Notes under the pieces: model-generated | Database searches by the model: none | What the model was told of the DNA's origin: nothing | The model's input: the letters and a program-made list of their open reading frames with translations, nothing else | Shown: positions 1 to 10,648 of the stretch, in pieces | Position numbering within the stretch: the first letter of the stretch is position 1 | Layout of the letters: the number at the start of each line of letters is the position of its first letter | DNA from: Isoetes taiwanensis | Lineage: Eukaryota > Streptophyta > Lycopodiopsida > Isoetales > Isoetaceae | Length of the DNA: 64,000 nucleotides | Reading direction: 5' to 3' | Assembly: GCA_021234155.1 (NCBI GenBank) | Contig: JAJEKV010000045.1 | Coordinates: 2,929,434 to 2,993,433 of the forward strand | Program-made: the position numbers and the translations under genes

Positions 1-1824
1 GCATGTGGGTTTGGGAAGGAGATTTAAAACAGGCGAAGCAAATAGAAAAGCTGTGGTCTGCGCGGAAGCATTGGATACACTTGAATCCGTTTTGGAGAAT
101 GAACCTAGAGCACATATCACATATGGGTTTTGTTGAGATAACATAGAACAGGGCCGTGCACTCTTCAGAGACATAATGTGGCAGGAAATTACGGACAAAA
201 CAAAGGCAAGAACACAGCCGGCTTACCTCGGGCACAAATCCCTTCGAGAAGACTCCACCTCCGCTCCCCGCCAACGAACCCGACCCCAGCTTATCCAAAA
301 CTCCAAAAAAAGCAACAACCCACAGCCACGACACATCAGGACCTCCGACCTCAGCAGCTCCGCCATCCCTGGAGCACCCTAAGGCGGCACTCACAGTTCC
401 GGCCAACCGGGGACAAGATGCTCGCCCAATATTTTTCGAATCCCCCTTGCCACCGTCAGCAAAATAACATTCCGTCAGCAAAATAACATTCCACATACGA
501 ATACCCCAATTAAACCATTGCAAATCTTATGTTATAAAAATAACATTCCACATTTCGGCCACATTATCATGTCTTTTATGAATCATTTCACCATCTTCTC
601 CCGAGCTTGTTACCAATCTTGGAATTCTTAGAACCTTCAAAAACTTGGGCATATTTCAAAGTTTAAGACAATCAATGTCTTGTCAAGGACCCAGATGAAC
701 ACAACTTGGCTCTCTATCAATCCCCCCATAGCATCTGGAAGCTTGTTAACATGGTTAAAGCTGTTTTGTTTAGCAAACAAACTTCACACAAATTCCCATC
801 AGCCTGTTAGCTAGGTAGTGTTTACTCCTGCACCAGCATTGTGAACTTTTAGGCAAAACTGGAGACATGCTATTCCATACTTGTTCCAAACAAGCTATAA
901 CCCCATCCAAAATTATGTGCAGACTGTTCGAAGGAAAATCTCAGCAATCTCACAGGCCCCCACTCTAAGAACATCGATCTTAAGTTTGGAAGAAGCAAGA
1001 CAAGACAAATTCTTCAAAGAAGGTTGCACCTGCTGCATCTGCCATGGTTCCATAGCTTCGGTGGAAAGATAGAGCAAATTATCTGCGTAGCACACCTCTC
1101 GACCGGTTCACTGCTCCACTGGTGATCTCCATATTTGAAGCTAAATGGTCAACTCAGAATATTATTAGTTCCGCTGTCCATCGCACAGAAGAGGGTTTGC
1201 AATTAAAAACATCTAAAAGACATTCATCACATCTAATACTCTCTTCTTCTAATATGGTAGAAGAGAAAAGAAGAAGAGCAATCTTTACATTCCAATAGAT
1301 ACATCCGTCTGGATGTATTGGAGGTTAATGAAAAAAATCCTCAAGCAGATATTATATTTATATCATCTCCTTCACTTCCAATTCTAATGTGATAGAAGAT
1401 GTGCTTCCATTTGGAAATCATTTAAAGAAGCTCAATCCAGTTGGATCCTCTTAACGTGGCTGGTTTGTAGGTCAGCAATATATGCTGCATCAGGAGTAAG
1501 TCTATTCAATGACAATGACACTCTATGCAAAGGATATGTAGTTAGTTTGATTGATACCATTTTATATCAACATCTATAGCAATATGGCATTCTCCAATAT
1601 GAGAATCTAATGACCGTGCCATGACTTGATCATTGCATTAGGCTATCTATTTCAAACATCAAATCCAATTTGGAACATGATTGTGATTCATAGAATGGGC
1701 TGAAGTCATATTCTTCATATGCAATGGCAAAGTTTGATTGAAGTCAATAAAGCATCATCTGGAACAAGATTTACCATTTTACTTGTGAAGCAATACTTGG
1801 TGTACTCTTTCCCCCGAAAAGAAT
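1..1824. other. Intergenic flank, no gene recognised
   Basis: I see no convincing gene here. A 19-bp unit beginning CCGTCAGCAAAATAACATT is repeated head to tail at 453-471 and 472-490, and part of it recurs near 538-552. A short minus-strand open stretch at about 913-1095 reads like a leucine-rich fragment but has no repeat register I can trust. From about 1130 to 1824 the sequence is AT-rich and lies just downstream of the AAA-ATPase stop codon, so it probably includes that gene's 3' untranslated region and polyadenylation site; no single signal stands out. Confidence 0.5.
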
Positions 1825-3240
1825 TCACTTGCAATCGCCTTCATGTGCAGATTCATCTGAGAAGCTAACAGATAATTCAGTAAAGGACTCTTTTATTGAT
1901 TGGCCATTGCCCTCTTTGGATGCTTGTAAGGAAATGATCTGATCACTACTTGATCTGATATCATTCAATATTTCAATTACTTTCATCAATGCCACATCAG
2001 GATCCCGGTGGTATCTAAACAGAACCTCGGTAAGTTGCGCACCAGTAATCTTCACATCACCAATCAATTCATTGATCTTCTCAAATAGGCGATGATCATC
2101 TAGTTTCAGATAGTTAGAGGCAAGAGTCTTGAACATGGGAAAGGAACAATATGACATATGAATATGCATGTCCATTCTGCCAGGTCTAGTTAATGCCGGA
2201 TCAAGTCTATCAATATAATTTGTTGTGAAAATAAAAATTCTCTCAACACCAGAAGAAGACCAAAGACCATCAAGAAAATTGAGCATACCAGACAAAGTAA
2301 TATTAGTCTCCTTGTCTTCCTTCCTGTCTATCTCTGAGTTACTATTATTATTTTCATTTCTGTTCTGGAGAGATAGAGAACAATCTATATCTTCCACTAC
2401 TATGATGGATCTGCTTCCCACGTCAACTAACAAACTTCTGAGCTCTGTATTGTCCTGAACCTTAGTAAGCTCTAGATCATATACATCATAACCAGTATGA
2501 TTAGCCAAGGCACCGATCAGAGAGGATTTTCCAGTTCCTGGAGGCCCGTATAGCAAATATCCTCTCTTCCATGCCCTTCCAACTCTCTGACAAAATTCTT
2601 TGTCATTCATAAAAGCCTGCAGATCAGAAAGAAGAGCATCTTTTACCTCAAAATCCATAGCTATGGTATCCATGGTAGATGGAGGAAAAAAATCTCGACA
2701 TTGCCAGTAACCATCCCTGTTAGTGTAGATGCTGAGCTCTTGTCGAGCTTGCAGAAGTTTGCCCTGCGCCAAAACATTGTTGATATACATAGGCAAAACT
2801 CTGTTTTTGTCACGGCGAAGAACCCTAATTCTATAGCTACGGTTTACTTTATTATGAGTCTCGTTATTAGATTCAGAGACAAAGTAAGACCAATGAATCT
2901 CGGCCCCATTGTAATAGTCATAGAGATGGCCACTGGGGCTCAAACTGTAAGAAACATCAGTATTATCTCCGGTGCATGATGCACCCAATGTAACAGCTTC
3001 AGCCTTTTTGGTGAGTTGGGCAACATAAAGCTGAGCACACTCGAACAGATTGTTTATGTCTCCAAACCCACTATCAACTCTGTCATCGATTTCAATATAG
3101 TGGTACAGAGTGAACTTCTCGTAGTAGCGATCTAAGTGAGAATAAAGAAACTGATACCACTGTTGTGGTATAAAACCTCCTATCAAATTCCGAACTGAAG
3201 CAAGAATAGCTATCAAAGCCCAGATGTAAGATGAATCCAT
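1825..3240 (-). CDS. BCS1-like AAA-ATPase (plant ASD type)
   Basis: This is a single uninterrupted 471-residue frame. Residues 1-32 form a hydrophobic, membrane-anchor-like N-terminus. Residues about 25-130 fit the plant AAA-ATPase N-terminal domain (YHYIEIDDR, FECAQLYVAQL, LSPSGHLYD, IHWSYFV). The AAA core follows: FEVKDALLSDLQAFM (197-211), Walker A GPPGTGKS (232-239), Walker B IIVVEDIDCS (279-288), an Asn-rich acidic insert (290-312), sensor 1 TTN (339-341) and an arginine-finger segment LTRPGRMD (350-357). Proteins of this family are membrane-associated ATPases of mitochondria or ER, often stress- or senescence-linked; the substrate here is unknown. Length is typical of the family (about 450-520). 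The ATG at 3238-3240 gives the expected N-terminus, so I chose it. All catalytic residues are present and there is no frame break. It is the only clearly conserved conventional gene in the first half of the window. Confidence 0.93.
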   Translation of the reverse strand: MDSSYIWALIAILASVRNLIGGFIPQQWYQFLYSHLDRYYEKFTLYHYIEIDDRVDSGFGDINNLFECAQLYVAQLTKKAEAVTLGASCTGDNTDVSYSLSPSGHLYDYYNGAEIHWSYFVSESNNETHNKVNRSYRIRVLRRDKNRVLPMYINNVLAQGKLLQARQELSIYTNRDGYWQCRDFFPPSTMDTIAMDFEVKDALLSDLQAFMNDKEFCQRVGRAWKRGYLLYGPPGTGKSSLIGALANHTGYDVYDLELTKVQDNTELRSLLVDVGSRSIIVVEDIDCSLSLQNRNENNNSNSEIDRKEDKETNITLSGMLNFLDGLWSSSGVERIFIFTTNYIDRLDPALTRPGRMDMHIHMSYCSFPMFKTLASNYLKLDDHRLFEKINELIGDVKITGAQLTEVLFRYHRDPDVALMKVIEILNDIRSSSDQIISLQASKEGNGQSIKESFTELSVSFSDESAHEGDCK

Positions 3241-3352
3241 TGTGGCTCTTTTTTACTGTGGCTTTGGGCGATTGGGTTTGGGTGGGAAACATATGCACTT
3301 AAAAAGGGCAGGGAATGGGCACGCGTTTTCTTCAGACAGAAGCGTCTTCTAA

Positions 3353-3366
3353 TTCGAAGAAGCTTC
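3353..3366 (-). promoter_or_regulatory. Heat-shock-element-like motif upstream of AAA-ATPase
   Basis: Read on the gene strand, this is GAAGCTTCTTCGAA, containing one perfect nGAAnnTTCn pair plus a further GAA three bases on, about 115 bp upstream of the ATG. It sits close to where the transcription start of the AAA-ATPase would lie. No good TATA box is visible beside it, so a regulatory role is only suggested. Confidence 0.3.
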
Positions 3367-3878
3367 TACAAGTAAGAAAAGAACTTACAATAATATGATA
3401 CAAGGAATTGGGAACAGGCGGTCGGAAGCGGAAGCGGCTGATGACCTCGGTTGGCAGGGACCACTCTTGGTCCTGCCGTTACTGCCCATACTCACTGTAG
3501 TGTTCAGAATCAAAGCCTAGGGTCTGCGGCAGTGTTAAAATTTGACGGCTTTCATGCCCTTTTTTGCTATTTTGCCCGTCAAAACGGGCAGAATTTTTTT
3601 TTGCCCTGCATATGACGGGGCATCAAATAGTTAAATGCCCGTCATCGGAAAGATAAGAAAAATATCTGCACGTCATTTGAAAGGCTAAAAATGTAGATTT
3701 GCCTGTCATTTTTTCTTATAGGAATCATCCATATAATATATTTTCCCTATATCTCTAATATATAATTGTAATAGACCGATAACAGGGCAGCTTAAATAGT
3801 ATTGTTTACAAAAATTCTATGCTTACAATTGAACATGTGTAAGCCTCAAAATTTTTAGGAAGCAACTAGTGGGCTAGT

Positions 3879-3992
3879 GAAGCTTCTATTGGTTCTGGAA
3901 CCTTCTAGAAGTCATGCTTCTCTAGAAGCTTCTCAAGGTATCTAGAAGCTTCTCTTGCAAGTTCCGGAAGGCTCTTTCGTTTCGTATAAAAA
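3879..3992 (+). promoter_or_regulatory. Heat-shock-type promoter: HSE array plus TATA box
   Basis: Five clusters of alternating nGAAn/nTTCn units precede a TATA box. They are GAAGCTTC at 3879-3886, a perfect four-unit run TTCTGGAACCTTCTAGAA at 3893-3910, GAAGCTTC at 3925-3932 and again at 3945-3952, and TTCCGGAA at 3962-3969. ATTGG, a reversed CCAAT box, sits at 3888-3892. TATAAAAA follows at 3985-3992, 15 bp after the last element, the usual spacing in plant heat-shock genes. A transcript would start near 4015-4025 and run into the splicing-factor retrocopy. No heat-shock protein frame is visible downstream. Confidence 0.75.
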
Positions 3993-4256
3993 GGAGCAGG
4001 GCGAGCTTGCAATTACCGGTGCATTCTAGTTTAAGAAATAGACAGAACACATTTTTGGGTTGAAGATATGGAGAAGCGCATGCATCGGGACTTCAGTGTT
4101 GGTTGTAGTAATCTAGGTGCTGGCTTCACACGATGGGAGGGAAAGGAGCGCGTTCTTGTGCTCAGTTGCATTTTTGTGCTCCGCTGCACAAAATTCTTTC
4201 TCCTAAGCGATGGCACTTTTGATTTGCTCAACCAGAAATCTGTCACCACCAAATCC

Positions 4257-5154
4257 TGAAAGGGACCAAAGGACTGTTTTTGCCTACCAAATTTGCCTGG
4301 TATGATGTTTATAATTTTTTCTCACAGGCAGGTAAAGTTCGTGACGTTCGGTTGATTGTGACAGAAACACAGGGAGGTCAAAAGGTGTGGGATATATTGA
4401 ATTTTATGATGCAAAGGTCGGGTTCAACAGCAATTGGTCTCTCGGGGCAACCCTTGCGCTGGCGTGACCAATTATGGTGAAGGCATCCGAGGCGAAAAAG
4501 AATCTTGTGCAATCAAGTACTTTCGATCCAGGCCTTCTCACAAGAATTTGCATTTGAATGTTCTTCAAGAACAACTTGGCAAGTCTTTGAAGCTTTTGGA
4601 CTATTGGAGCAAGTTCGGGTGTACCTGAACCCAGGAACCGGGCCATTGTAAGGGGATTTGGTTTTGTAATTTTCGAAAACTTAGAGCATGCACCGGCGGC
4701 TCGGGGAAGCACTTAATGATAGAGTACAATGCGGGATATGGGACTAAATTCAGGGGAAGCCTTGATGTTGACGAGAGAATTGGTCTACCTTTTAAGTGCT
4801 AGTTCAAGGGCTCTGGCGATGCAAAAGCTAGACCATGATATATATGCCGGGGATGCAACAAATGCCTTAGCGACTTCTACCTTGGGGGTTTACATCACAG
4901 CTTCTCCAATTGGACAGGTGGAGTCCCTAAAACTACGTCGATCTATTGGCACACCAAGTGAGTATTTAATCTTGAAAAACATGTTTGATCCAACTTGCAG
5001 AGAATAAACCAGATTTTGACCTCGAGATTAAAGAAGTATTGGAAGAATGTTCAAAATTTTGCTGCTATAAGTACCCAGAGATCCCTTCATGGCCGATGGT
5101 TTGCAGGAAAGGTGGTCACAGCAACCTTTATGACACAAACTTCATATGAATAGA
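4257..5154 (+). pseudogene. Processed pseudogene of CC1-like splicing factor (RBM39/CAPER)
   Basis: Conserved blocks of an RBM39-type splicing factor appear in order, without introns, across several frame shifts and stops. The first RRM shows ERDQRTVFAYQ, then YDVYNFFSQAGKVRDVRLI and AIGLSGQ, then SEAKKNL (about 4257-4510). The second RRM shows FEAFGLLEQVRVYLNPGTG, then GFVIFENLEHA (about 4575-4705). The C-terminal RRM-like domain shows LKNMFDP, DFDLEIKEVLEECSKF, then LHGRWFAGKVVTATF (about 4965-5154). The RS-rich N-terminus is not recognisable. In the parent family these proteins act in the nucleus as splicing cofactors and bind U2AF-related factors. Lack of introns indicates retroposition. 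The copy sits about 270 bp downstream of a heat-shock-type TATA box, so it could be transcribed, but it cannot make a full protein. Confidence 0.85.
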
Positions 5155-5749
5155 GGTTCGTTTATTTTTGAAAAACAAATATCGTTTACAAAACTTGAAA
5201 AAACAAATCTTGTTTAGTTTATTTTTTGAAATTTCGATGATTTGCAAAGGCATGCGAAGAGCATGCTTAATTCGAGATGAGACTGGATTACGCTAGGGGC
5301 TTTCCTGAAACCCAAAATGATCATTCTATTTGGTCTTGGGTTTGCAGCTCAGGCTCACTTATGTTGTCATTTTCCATGATATAGCTCTTGGGTTTGCAGC
5401 TTCATATATTCTGAGTATGGCTCCGTAATTGTACTTATTCCATAGCCTCAGGCTATGTTGTCATTTTCCATGATATAGCCTGGATCAAATCTGTCTCTAT
5501 AGTAAAACTTGGGCAGTTTCAATATTTTTAAAACCTGGCCCGATTGATTTATTCGCTGATGCAGTAAGTTACTTCATAAAGTTCAAGTTTCTTACTTGGT
5601 CCAATTCATTATTAACAGCGCCCTCTTTTTCTTTATTTGACATATTAATGATTTATCTTTCTGCCAACAACATCATTCGGCTTTTTTATGCCAGGCAATT
5701 GTGAATCATCTGTTTTCATTGCGATTATTTATGAATAATGACTTTCAAG

Positions 5750-6372
5750 TTGCAAGATGGCTCCTATGTAGAAGCTTTCGTATCAATTCAAGATGGCTTC
5801 TATGTAGAAGCTTTCGTATTGATCCAACCTCTACTTGGGCAAATCAACATTTCATAAGGATTTTTTCTAGTGGACGCTTTATCTGTTGAATGAAGAATTA
5901 TTAAATTAAAGCAATACTTAGGGATATTCTTGAGAACTTGGTAAAGGTCAAAGCAAAAGTGGATATCCGATGCGCTTCATGATCATTAATTAGCATGAAG
6001 GACCAAGATTTTTTTTTGCAGGAAAATGCATTGCTACTTCTATGTCACAAATTTTGCATTGCATGAACATTTTGAATTGCAAGTTGGCTCATATGTAGAA
6101 GCTTTCATATCAATCCAACCTCTACTCAGGCAAATCATCGTTTCATAAGGATTTTTTCTAGTGGACGCTTTATCTGTTGAATGAAGAATTATTAAATTAA
6201 AGCAATACTTAGGGATATTCTTGAGAACTTGGTAAAGGTCAAAGCAAAAGTGGATATCTGATGCGCTTTATGATCATTACTTAGCATGAAGGGCCAAGAT
6301 TTTTTTTGCAGGAAAATGCATTGCTACTTCTATGTCACAAATTTTGCATTGCATGAACATTTTGGATTGCGA
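5750..6372. repeat. Tandem duplication, 291-bp period
   Basis: A block beginning near CCAACCTCTAC at 5824 recurs at 6115 with few changes. It includes TAGTGGACGCTTTATCTG and TTGCATTGCATGAACATTTT. The upstream edge holds an extra short repeat of a TATGTAGAAGCTTTCGTAT motif (5768-5786 and 5801-5819) that reappears as TATGTAGAAGCTTTCATAT before copy two. The unit shows no coding potential. Confidence 0.85.
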
Positions 6373-7602
6373 GAATACCATTCTCCTGCAAAACCTTGCC
6401 CGGGAGTTGAATCTTTGATTTTTATTGCCAATCCTTGATTTCTATTGCGACAATTGTAAGTTTGTAGTCGAGAAGGAAATCACATGATGCCTCACAATTG
6501 CTATCCTGAAGATTCAATTTTGCCATTAGTTATAAATCTTTGCATAAAAAAAATAAAAGTTTTATGTCATTAGTATTTTAGCCACTAATATATGTCATAG
6601 TTAGAATTGGGCATGATAAATGTTGAAGAGGATGATTGCTACATAGAGCACATAAAGCACAATTTTCAATTGTCAAGCATCCTTTTCTATTAATGACAAA
6701 ATTGAATCGTCATTTAGTTTCACCGACATCATGGATCTAAGTAGTAATATTAATACAAATTTCTTACAATTAAATCTTTTGTTAAAAAACAACCACCAGC
6801 GGTGGCGAAGGCCACCGCGATAAGGTCTTGTTATATTTAATGTAATATGGTTTATGCCTGTATTTCTATATATATCACCATAAATAAAAATACTTAGATA
6901 GGAATGCTAATGGTTTCGGTAATGGTTACTATAATAATTAATATGCGTCGTCAAATTTAACTCGTCTCCAATGCAATTTGCCAACCATTGAGTATATCCA
7001 ACCATTGAGTATAGTATTTTGTAAACCTTAATATACAGTATACAAAAACTTGTACATGCATACCCCACAAACGAGGATCGCTATGTACGGTCCAGATCTT
7101 GGAATAAAGGGCAAACATGCCCATCCGACAGCTCTCGTTGTCCGGAGTAACCCCCCGTGTGAATATGCACCCAAACCAAAGGGGGTTTAAGGGGGATTTT
7201 AATTTAAATGTGTTAAATGCAATGGTTTGTGTTAATAATGTTAATGGTAGTTGTGTGTTGATTGTTAAAAAAAATTTTGGGCCCTTCGGGCCCTAACTAA
7301 AGCAAACATAGGTAAACTTTATGGGCCTAAATATTGATTACTAATATCTAGCATTATAATAAGCACAATAATATCAAGACAAACAAATTATTTTCATTGC
7401 AAACAACTATTGAGTACATTTTATGTAGTCATTATATTCATTATATTCATTATCTCTAATTTCAATATCTATTGTAAACTGCACATTGTCATGCATATGC
7501 AAACCTCTATTATAAACTGCACATTGTCATGCATATGCAAACCTGTTTTGGCATTTGCTACTGCTGCATCAAACTGGAAACCGCTCATGAATATGCCTTG
7601 CT
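6373..7602. other. AT-rich intergenic stretch
   Basis: No gene is recognisable. A GGGCCCTTCGGGCCC palindrome lies near 7279-7293. A unit starting TAAACTGCACATTGTCATGC is repeated with a 38-bp period at 7475-7506 and 7513-7544, immediately beside the PPR remnant. Confidence 0.5.
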
Positions 7603-8070
7603 CTATCTATCCATGGTCCCAGTGCTGTTGAATGCTTTCAAAATGGCAAGAAATATTACTGTGTCTGGCATTATCCCTGCCTTCTGCATGCTGTCAAAAC
7701 AGTCTACGGGAGAAAGGATGTCATTGTATTCAGCATGTCCATTAATCATTGCACCCCAAGTGACCATATCTCGATTTTCCAAATTGTCAAAGACTGCCAA
7801 AGCCTCATTTAATCTCCCAAATTTTGCATACATGTCCATCAATGTGCTACCCACAAAAACAACAGTTTGAAACTTGGATCCCGTCACATACTCATGAATG
7901 TACTTGCCTCTTTCAATGGCCCTAATGCTGGCACATGCTTTTAAGATGCTTGAGAACGTAATCTCATCTGGACTCATTCTTTCTTGAAGCATCTGATCAA
8001 AATATGCAACTCTTCAAAAACTTTGCATTGCATACACATCCACCAAAGTACTTGTCACAAAACATTAGGA
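7603..8070 (-). pseudogene. Pentatricopeptide-repeat (PPR) protein fragment
   Basis: A 129-residue open stretch (7603-7992) contains successive PPR motifs: MSPDEITFSSILKACAS, then GKYIHEYV, VGSTLMDMYAKFGRLNEA, NRDMVTWGAMINGHAE, and MPDTVIFLAILKAF. Upstream, across a frame shift and an apparent deletion, further PPR text is readable to about 8070 (TSTLVDVYAMQ, then VFEEL). Intact PPR proteins of this PLS kind bind organellar RNA and guide editing or processing in plastids or mitochondria. Here there is no start, targeting peptide or C-terminal E/DYW domain, so it is a fragment. The repeat wording resembles the expanded, very regular PPR families I know from ferns and lycophytes. Confidence 0.8.
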
Positions 8071-9060
8071 GAGTGTGCACTGCAAATGATATGATTATGC
8101 ACAAGTCGTACCTGGCAAAGATATGATGCTGAAGAGCATGCTTTTAGAACTTCTAAATATTTAGAGAACTCTGCATTATATTTATACTCAATTTGTAGTC
8201 AAAAAGCTTTTGTATTCCATACCTTATAGAATTTACATATGTTTCACATGCTTCCAAGTGAGTTACATCTGTACGTCCCTCCGTATTTGCTTTCTCAGAA
8301 ATAAGGTAATACTTAATATTTGGAGATATAAGTACATGTCCATTCTGCGTCTTATACTTTTCGAATTTGCTTCATTTTCTGAGCCTTAACAGCTAGAGGT
8401 CTTGTAGAGATCATCTAATGGACTGTAGTCACTAGTAAACATGAAGAGAAATGCCATAGCGCTAAGTTTCTGCCACAACAGTTTGAGATTTAAAGCTTCG
8501 TAACATTTGTTGTAACCCACTTCAAACTCAGCTTTCTACCTCTCAACCCATCATCCAACAATTGTTTGCAGAATCTAAGTTCTCTCAGACTGTTTGCAAG
8601 AGAAAGAGATAAGATTAGCAAACACATGCAAATCAAGGTCCAAAGATTCAGCATTCTCGTTTACCTGAAACGCCTCAAGAGGATCAATAAAACCAAAGAT
8701 CTATAATGGGTCAACAAGTTTACACCTTTCCTGTGAGAATTTTGTTCTTTTCTCCTGCTGCAACAACATGCACATCAAGAAATATGTTCTGATCTTCACA
8801 CCAAGCACATGTAACAGGCTGGAAAACAGTTTCGGAACAAGTGCATGAATTGGAAGATCAGGTTTCCGAACATCAGTGCAATTTCTAGATTTGCAAATCT
8901 ACCAAGAATCTTAGGTAAGAATCTTAGGTAAGAGAAATCCAATATTGATGAGGTACATGATAAGCAGGTTTTTCTAGGAGCACTTAAATAATGGCCACAG
9001 ATACAGCAAGCGATGATATAATTCATGCTAATCGATGATTACCCGAAGTTGCAAGCGGGG
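8071..9060. other. Unassigned sequence, possible decayed gene debris
   Basis: No gene can be supported. A 15-bp unit AATCTTAGGTAAG is duplicated at about 8908-8935. Minus-strand text contains open stretches up to 76 residues but none matches a family I recognise. Confidence 0.4.
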
Positions 9061-9470
9061 AGGAATGTCACGGATCAATGACTTGAAGTCCCGAACCGGT
9101 GCCGGAGAAGAGAGATAGTCATCGCCCACTACCGTCATCACTATCAGCACCACCATCATGGCTTAAACTTTCATGGATTGGCAAGCATCGCTTCAAGCAC
9201 TCGGGTAGCTTCATTATCTTTGGAACCGGTTAAGCTCTGCCCAAATCCGATCTTTGCCGGAAGCATAAGAAATATAAACGTAACTTTGCCCTAAAACACA
9301 TTTCTTGAACCATCCGCTTCAAGCTCATTAGGCCGGAACCGGCCACCGTAGCTTCGTATGCTGGAACCGGTTATGCTCGAAATATTCTCTTTGTTTGCTT
9401 AGTTTTGAACCACGCAGTACAGAAAAGCCAGTTTCGGAGGGGCCATAGCCATATGTATCACTTCGGTTTT
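9061..9470. other. GGAACCGG-rich stretch
   Basis: Copies and variants of GGAACCGG or CCGGAACCGG recur at about 9094-9106, 9220-9230, 9331-9342 and 9363-9372 in an otherwise ordinary stretch. No coding signal and no TIR or TSD were found. Confidence 0.35.
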
Positions 9471-9544
9471 TGGTAAGCCCTATTCCGGTGAATCACTCCA
9501 CTGGCTTGTTCTTTTGGTACGTTCTTCTGGAAATCGAATTGGGG

Positions 9545-9715
9545 ACCCTATTTTGCCTTTGGTTCTATTGGGAGAAGTGCATCACCGAAGGCTCCCATTC
9601 CTGGACAAAGGCCAAGGCCACCTTCCATTCCCCACATCCACACGCTTCCTGCATCTGTGACTGCACAAGAATGAAAAAGACCGCATTTGCCTTGAAACCC
9701 GCGAGACCATGGAAA
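9545..9715 (-). pseudogene. RCC1-repeat fragment
   Basis: One RCC1-like propeller repeat is readable: LFHSCAVTDAGSVWMWG, followed by GGLGLCPGMGAFGDALLPIEP. The HSCAVT, G-V-W-WG and GLG spacing is that of RCC1/UVR8-type proteins, which act as guanine-exchange or regulatory beta-propellers. Only about one blade is left, with a stop soon after, so this is a fragment. Flanking text gives no other blade with confidence. Confidence 0.65.
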
Positions 9716-10199
9716 CTTTAAATATGTAACACAAACTGCACTGCTGAAGCAAGCATCCGGCCTCATCATCCTCCTCTGCACTAAAGCAAAAGAACATTAA
9801 TTTTTTGCAAGAATGCCCTGAAATCTATCCACGAGGGTTCCACGTTCAACCCCTTTGGATGTTGGACCATTGAAAAAAAAAACTAAATGGACGACTAAGA
9901 AATGGTGCACTCTAGATATACGCATTAGTACATCTATTCGAATACGTCATGAAATCTTAGGAAAACCTTTGTGAAAAGCGTACAAAAACACAAAAAAACC
10001 CCTGTTATTATGCTACATATTTGTATTCTGTTGTATACACGGTTTTTTTGGGCGGGGAAAGTTTGCTTCAAAGGTTGATTGGCTACGATGTTTAAGTGAG
10101 AGAGAAGACTTTAAAAGACCCATTTGTATTACTTGCATTATAACTCAAAAAAAAGGACATAAATGGATCAACTAACGAGTGGCATTGCTCTTCTGTCTT

Positions 10200-10475
10200 T
10201 TACTGTATATCAATCTTTAAACACGCTTGCCAATCTATAGATTCAAATGGTTTATCACACAATGAGACCAACATTGTTGCATCAAGTGTCCCTACGTTCA
10301 TACGAGTTCTTGTAGCACTCTTGATAGCATTTTGGCGAGAAAAACCTCGCTCACAACTTGCTGTGCTTCCAGGAATGACCATGCAACATTGCCATAAATT
10401 CATTAGGGCCGGAAAACTGTTCCACCAGCTATCACAATGCAAGTTCCATTTGACTAAAAACTTGGATACTGTCAT
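10200..10475 (-). pseudogene. hAT transposase C-terminal dimerisation domain remnant
   Basis: The minus strand reads SWWNSFPALMNLWQCCMVIP, then GSTASCERGFSRQNAIKS, RTRMNVGTLDATMLVSL. This is the hAT dimerisation motif (LW, IPxSTASxERxFS, K+RxRM, L..L..I) found at the end of hAT transposases. The upstream 35 residues of the same open frame are only the CAGTGTTAAAA terminal repeat read through, so the rest of the transposase is missing. The protein normally cuts and pastes hAT elements; this copy lacks the DDE core. Its position against the right-hand terminal repeat supports a hAT origin for that end. Confidence 0.85.
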
Positions 10476-10648
10476 TTTAAATTTTTGTCCGGCATTTGAA
10501 AGGTTAGAATTTGAGAACTTTCTGTCATGCGAAAGGCATAAAGTTATTTTGCCTGTCATTAGAAAACCGTCAAATTTTAACACTGTGCGGGATGCATTAG
10601 CGACAGATGGAAGATTAAGGTCCCAGATGAAGTTAATGCTGAACTAAG

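Larger units (their letters stand above)
3530..10585. mobile_element. Candidate hAT-type element bounded by CAGTGTTAAAA ends
   Basis: The plus strand from 3530 and the minus strand from 10585 both begin CAGTGTTAAAATTTGACGG (19 of 19 identical), pointing at each other. A terminal CAGTG with A at position 2 and G at position 5 is typical of hAT ends. Inside both ends are subterminal copies of a GCC(C/T)GTCAT motif, and a hAT transposase C-terminus lies next to the right end. The 5 bp outside both ends are TGCGG, but the expected 8-bp hAT duplication is absent. This could be one old 7-kb element filled with later insertions, or two separate elements of one family. Confidence 0.4.

Noticed and set aside
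913-1095. Leucine-rich minus-strand frame resembling NB-LRR text
   Set aside because: No consistent LRR register, no neighbouring NB-ARC motif, and the frame is short.
4068-4259. Short frame right after the heat-shock promoter as a heat-shock protein
   Set aside because: No alpha-crystallin or other chaperone motif; it ends just before the splicing-factor homology.
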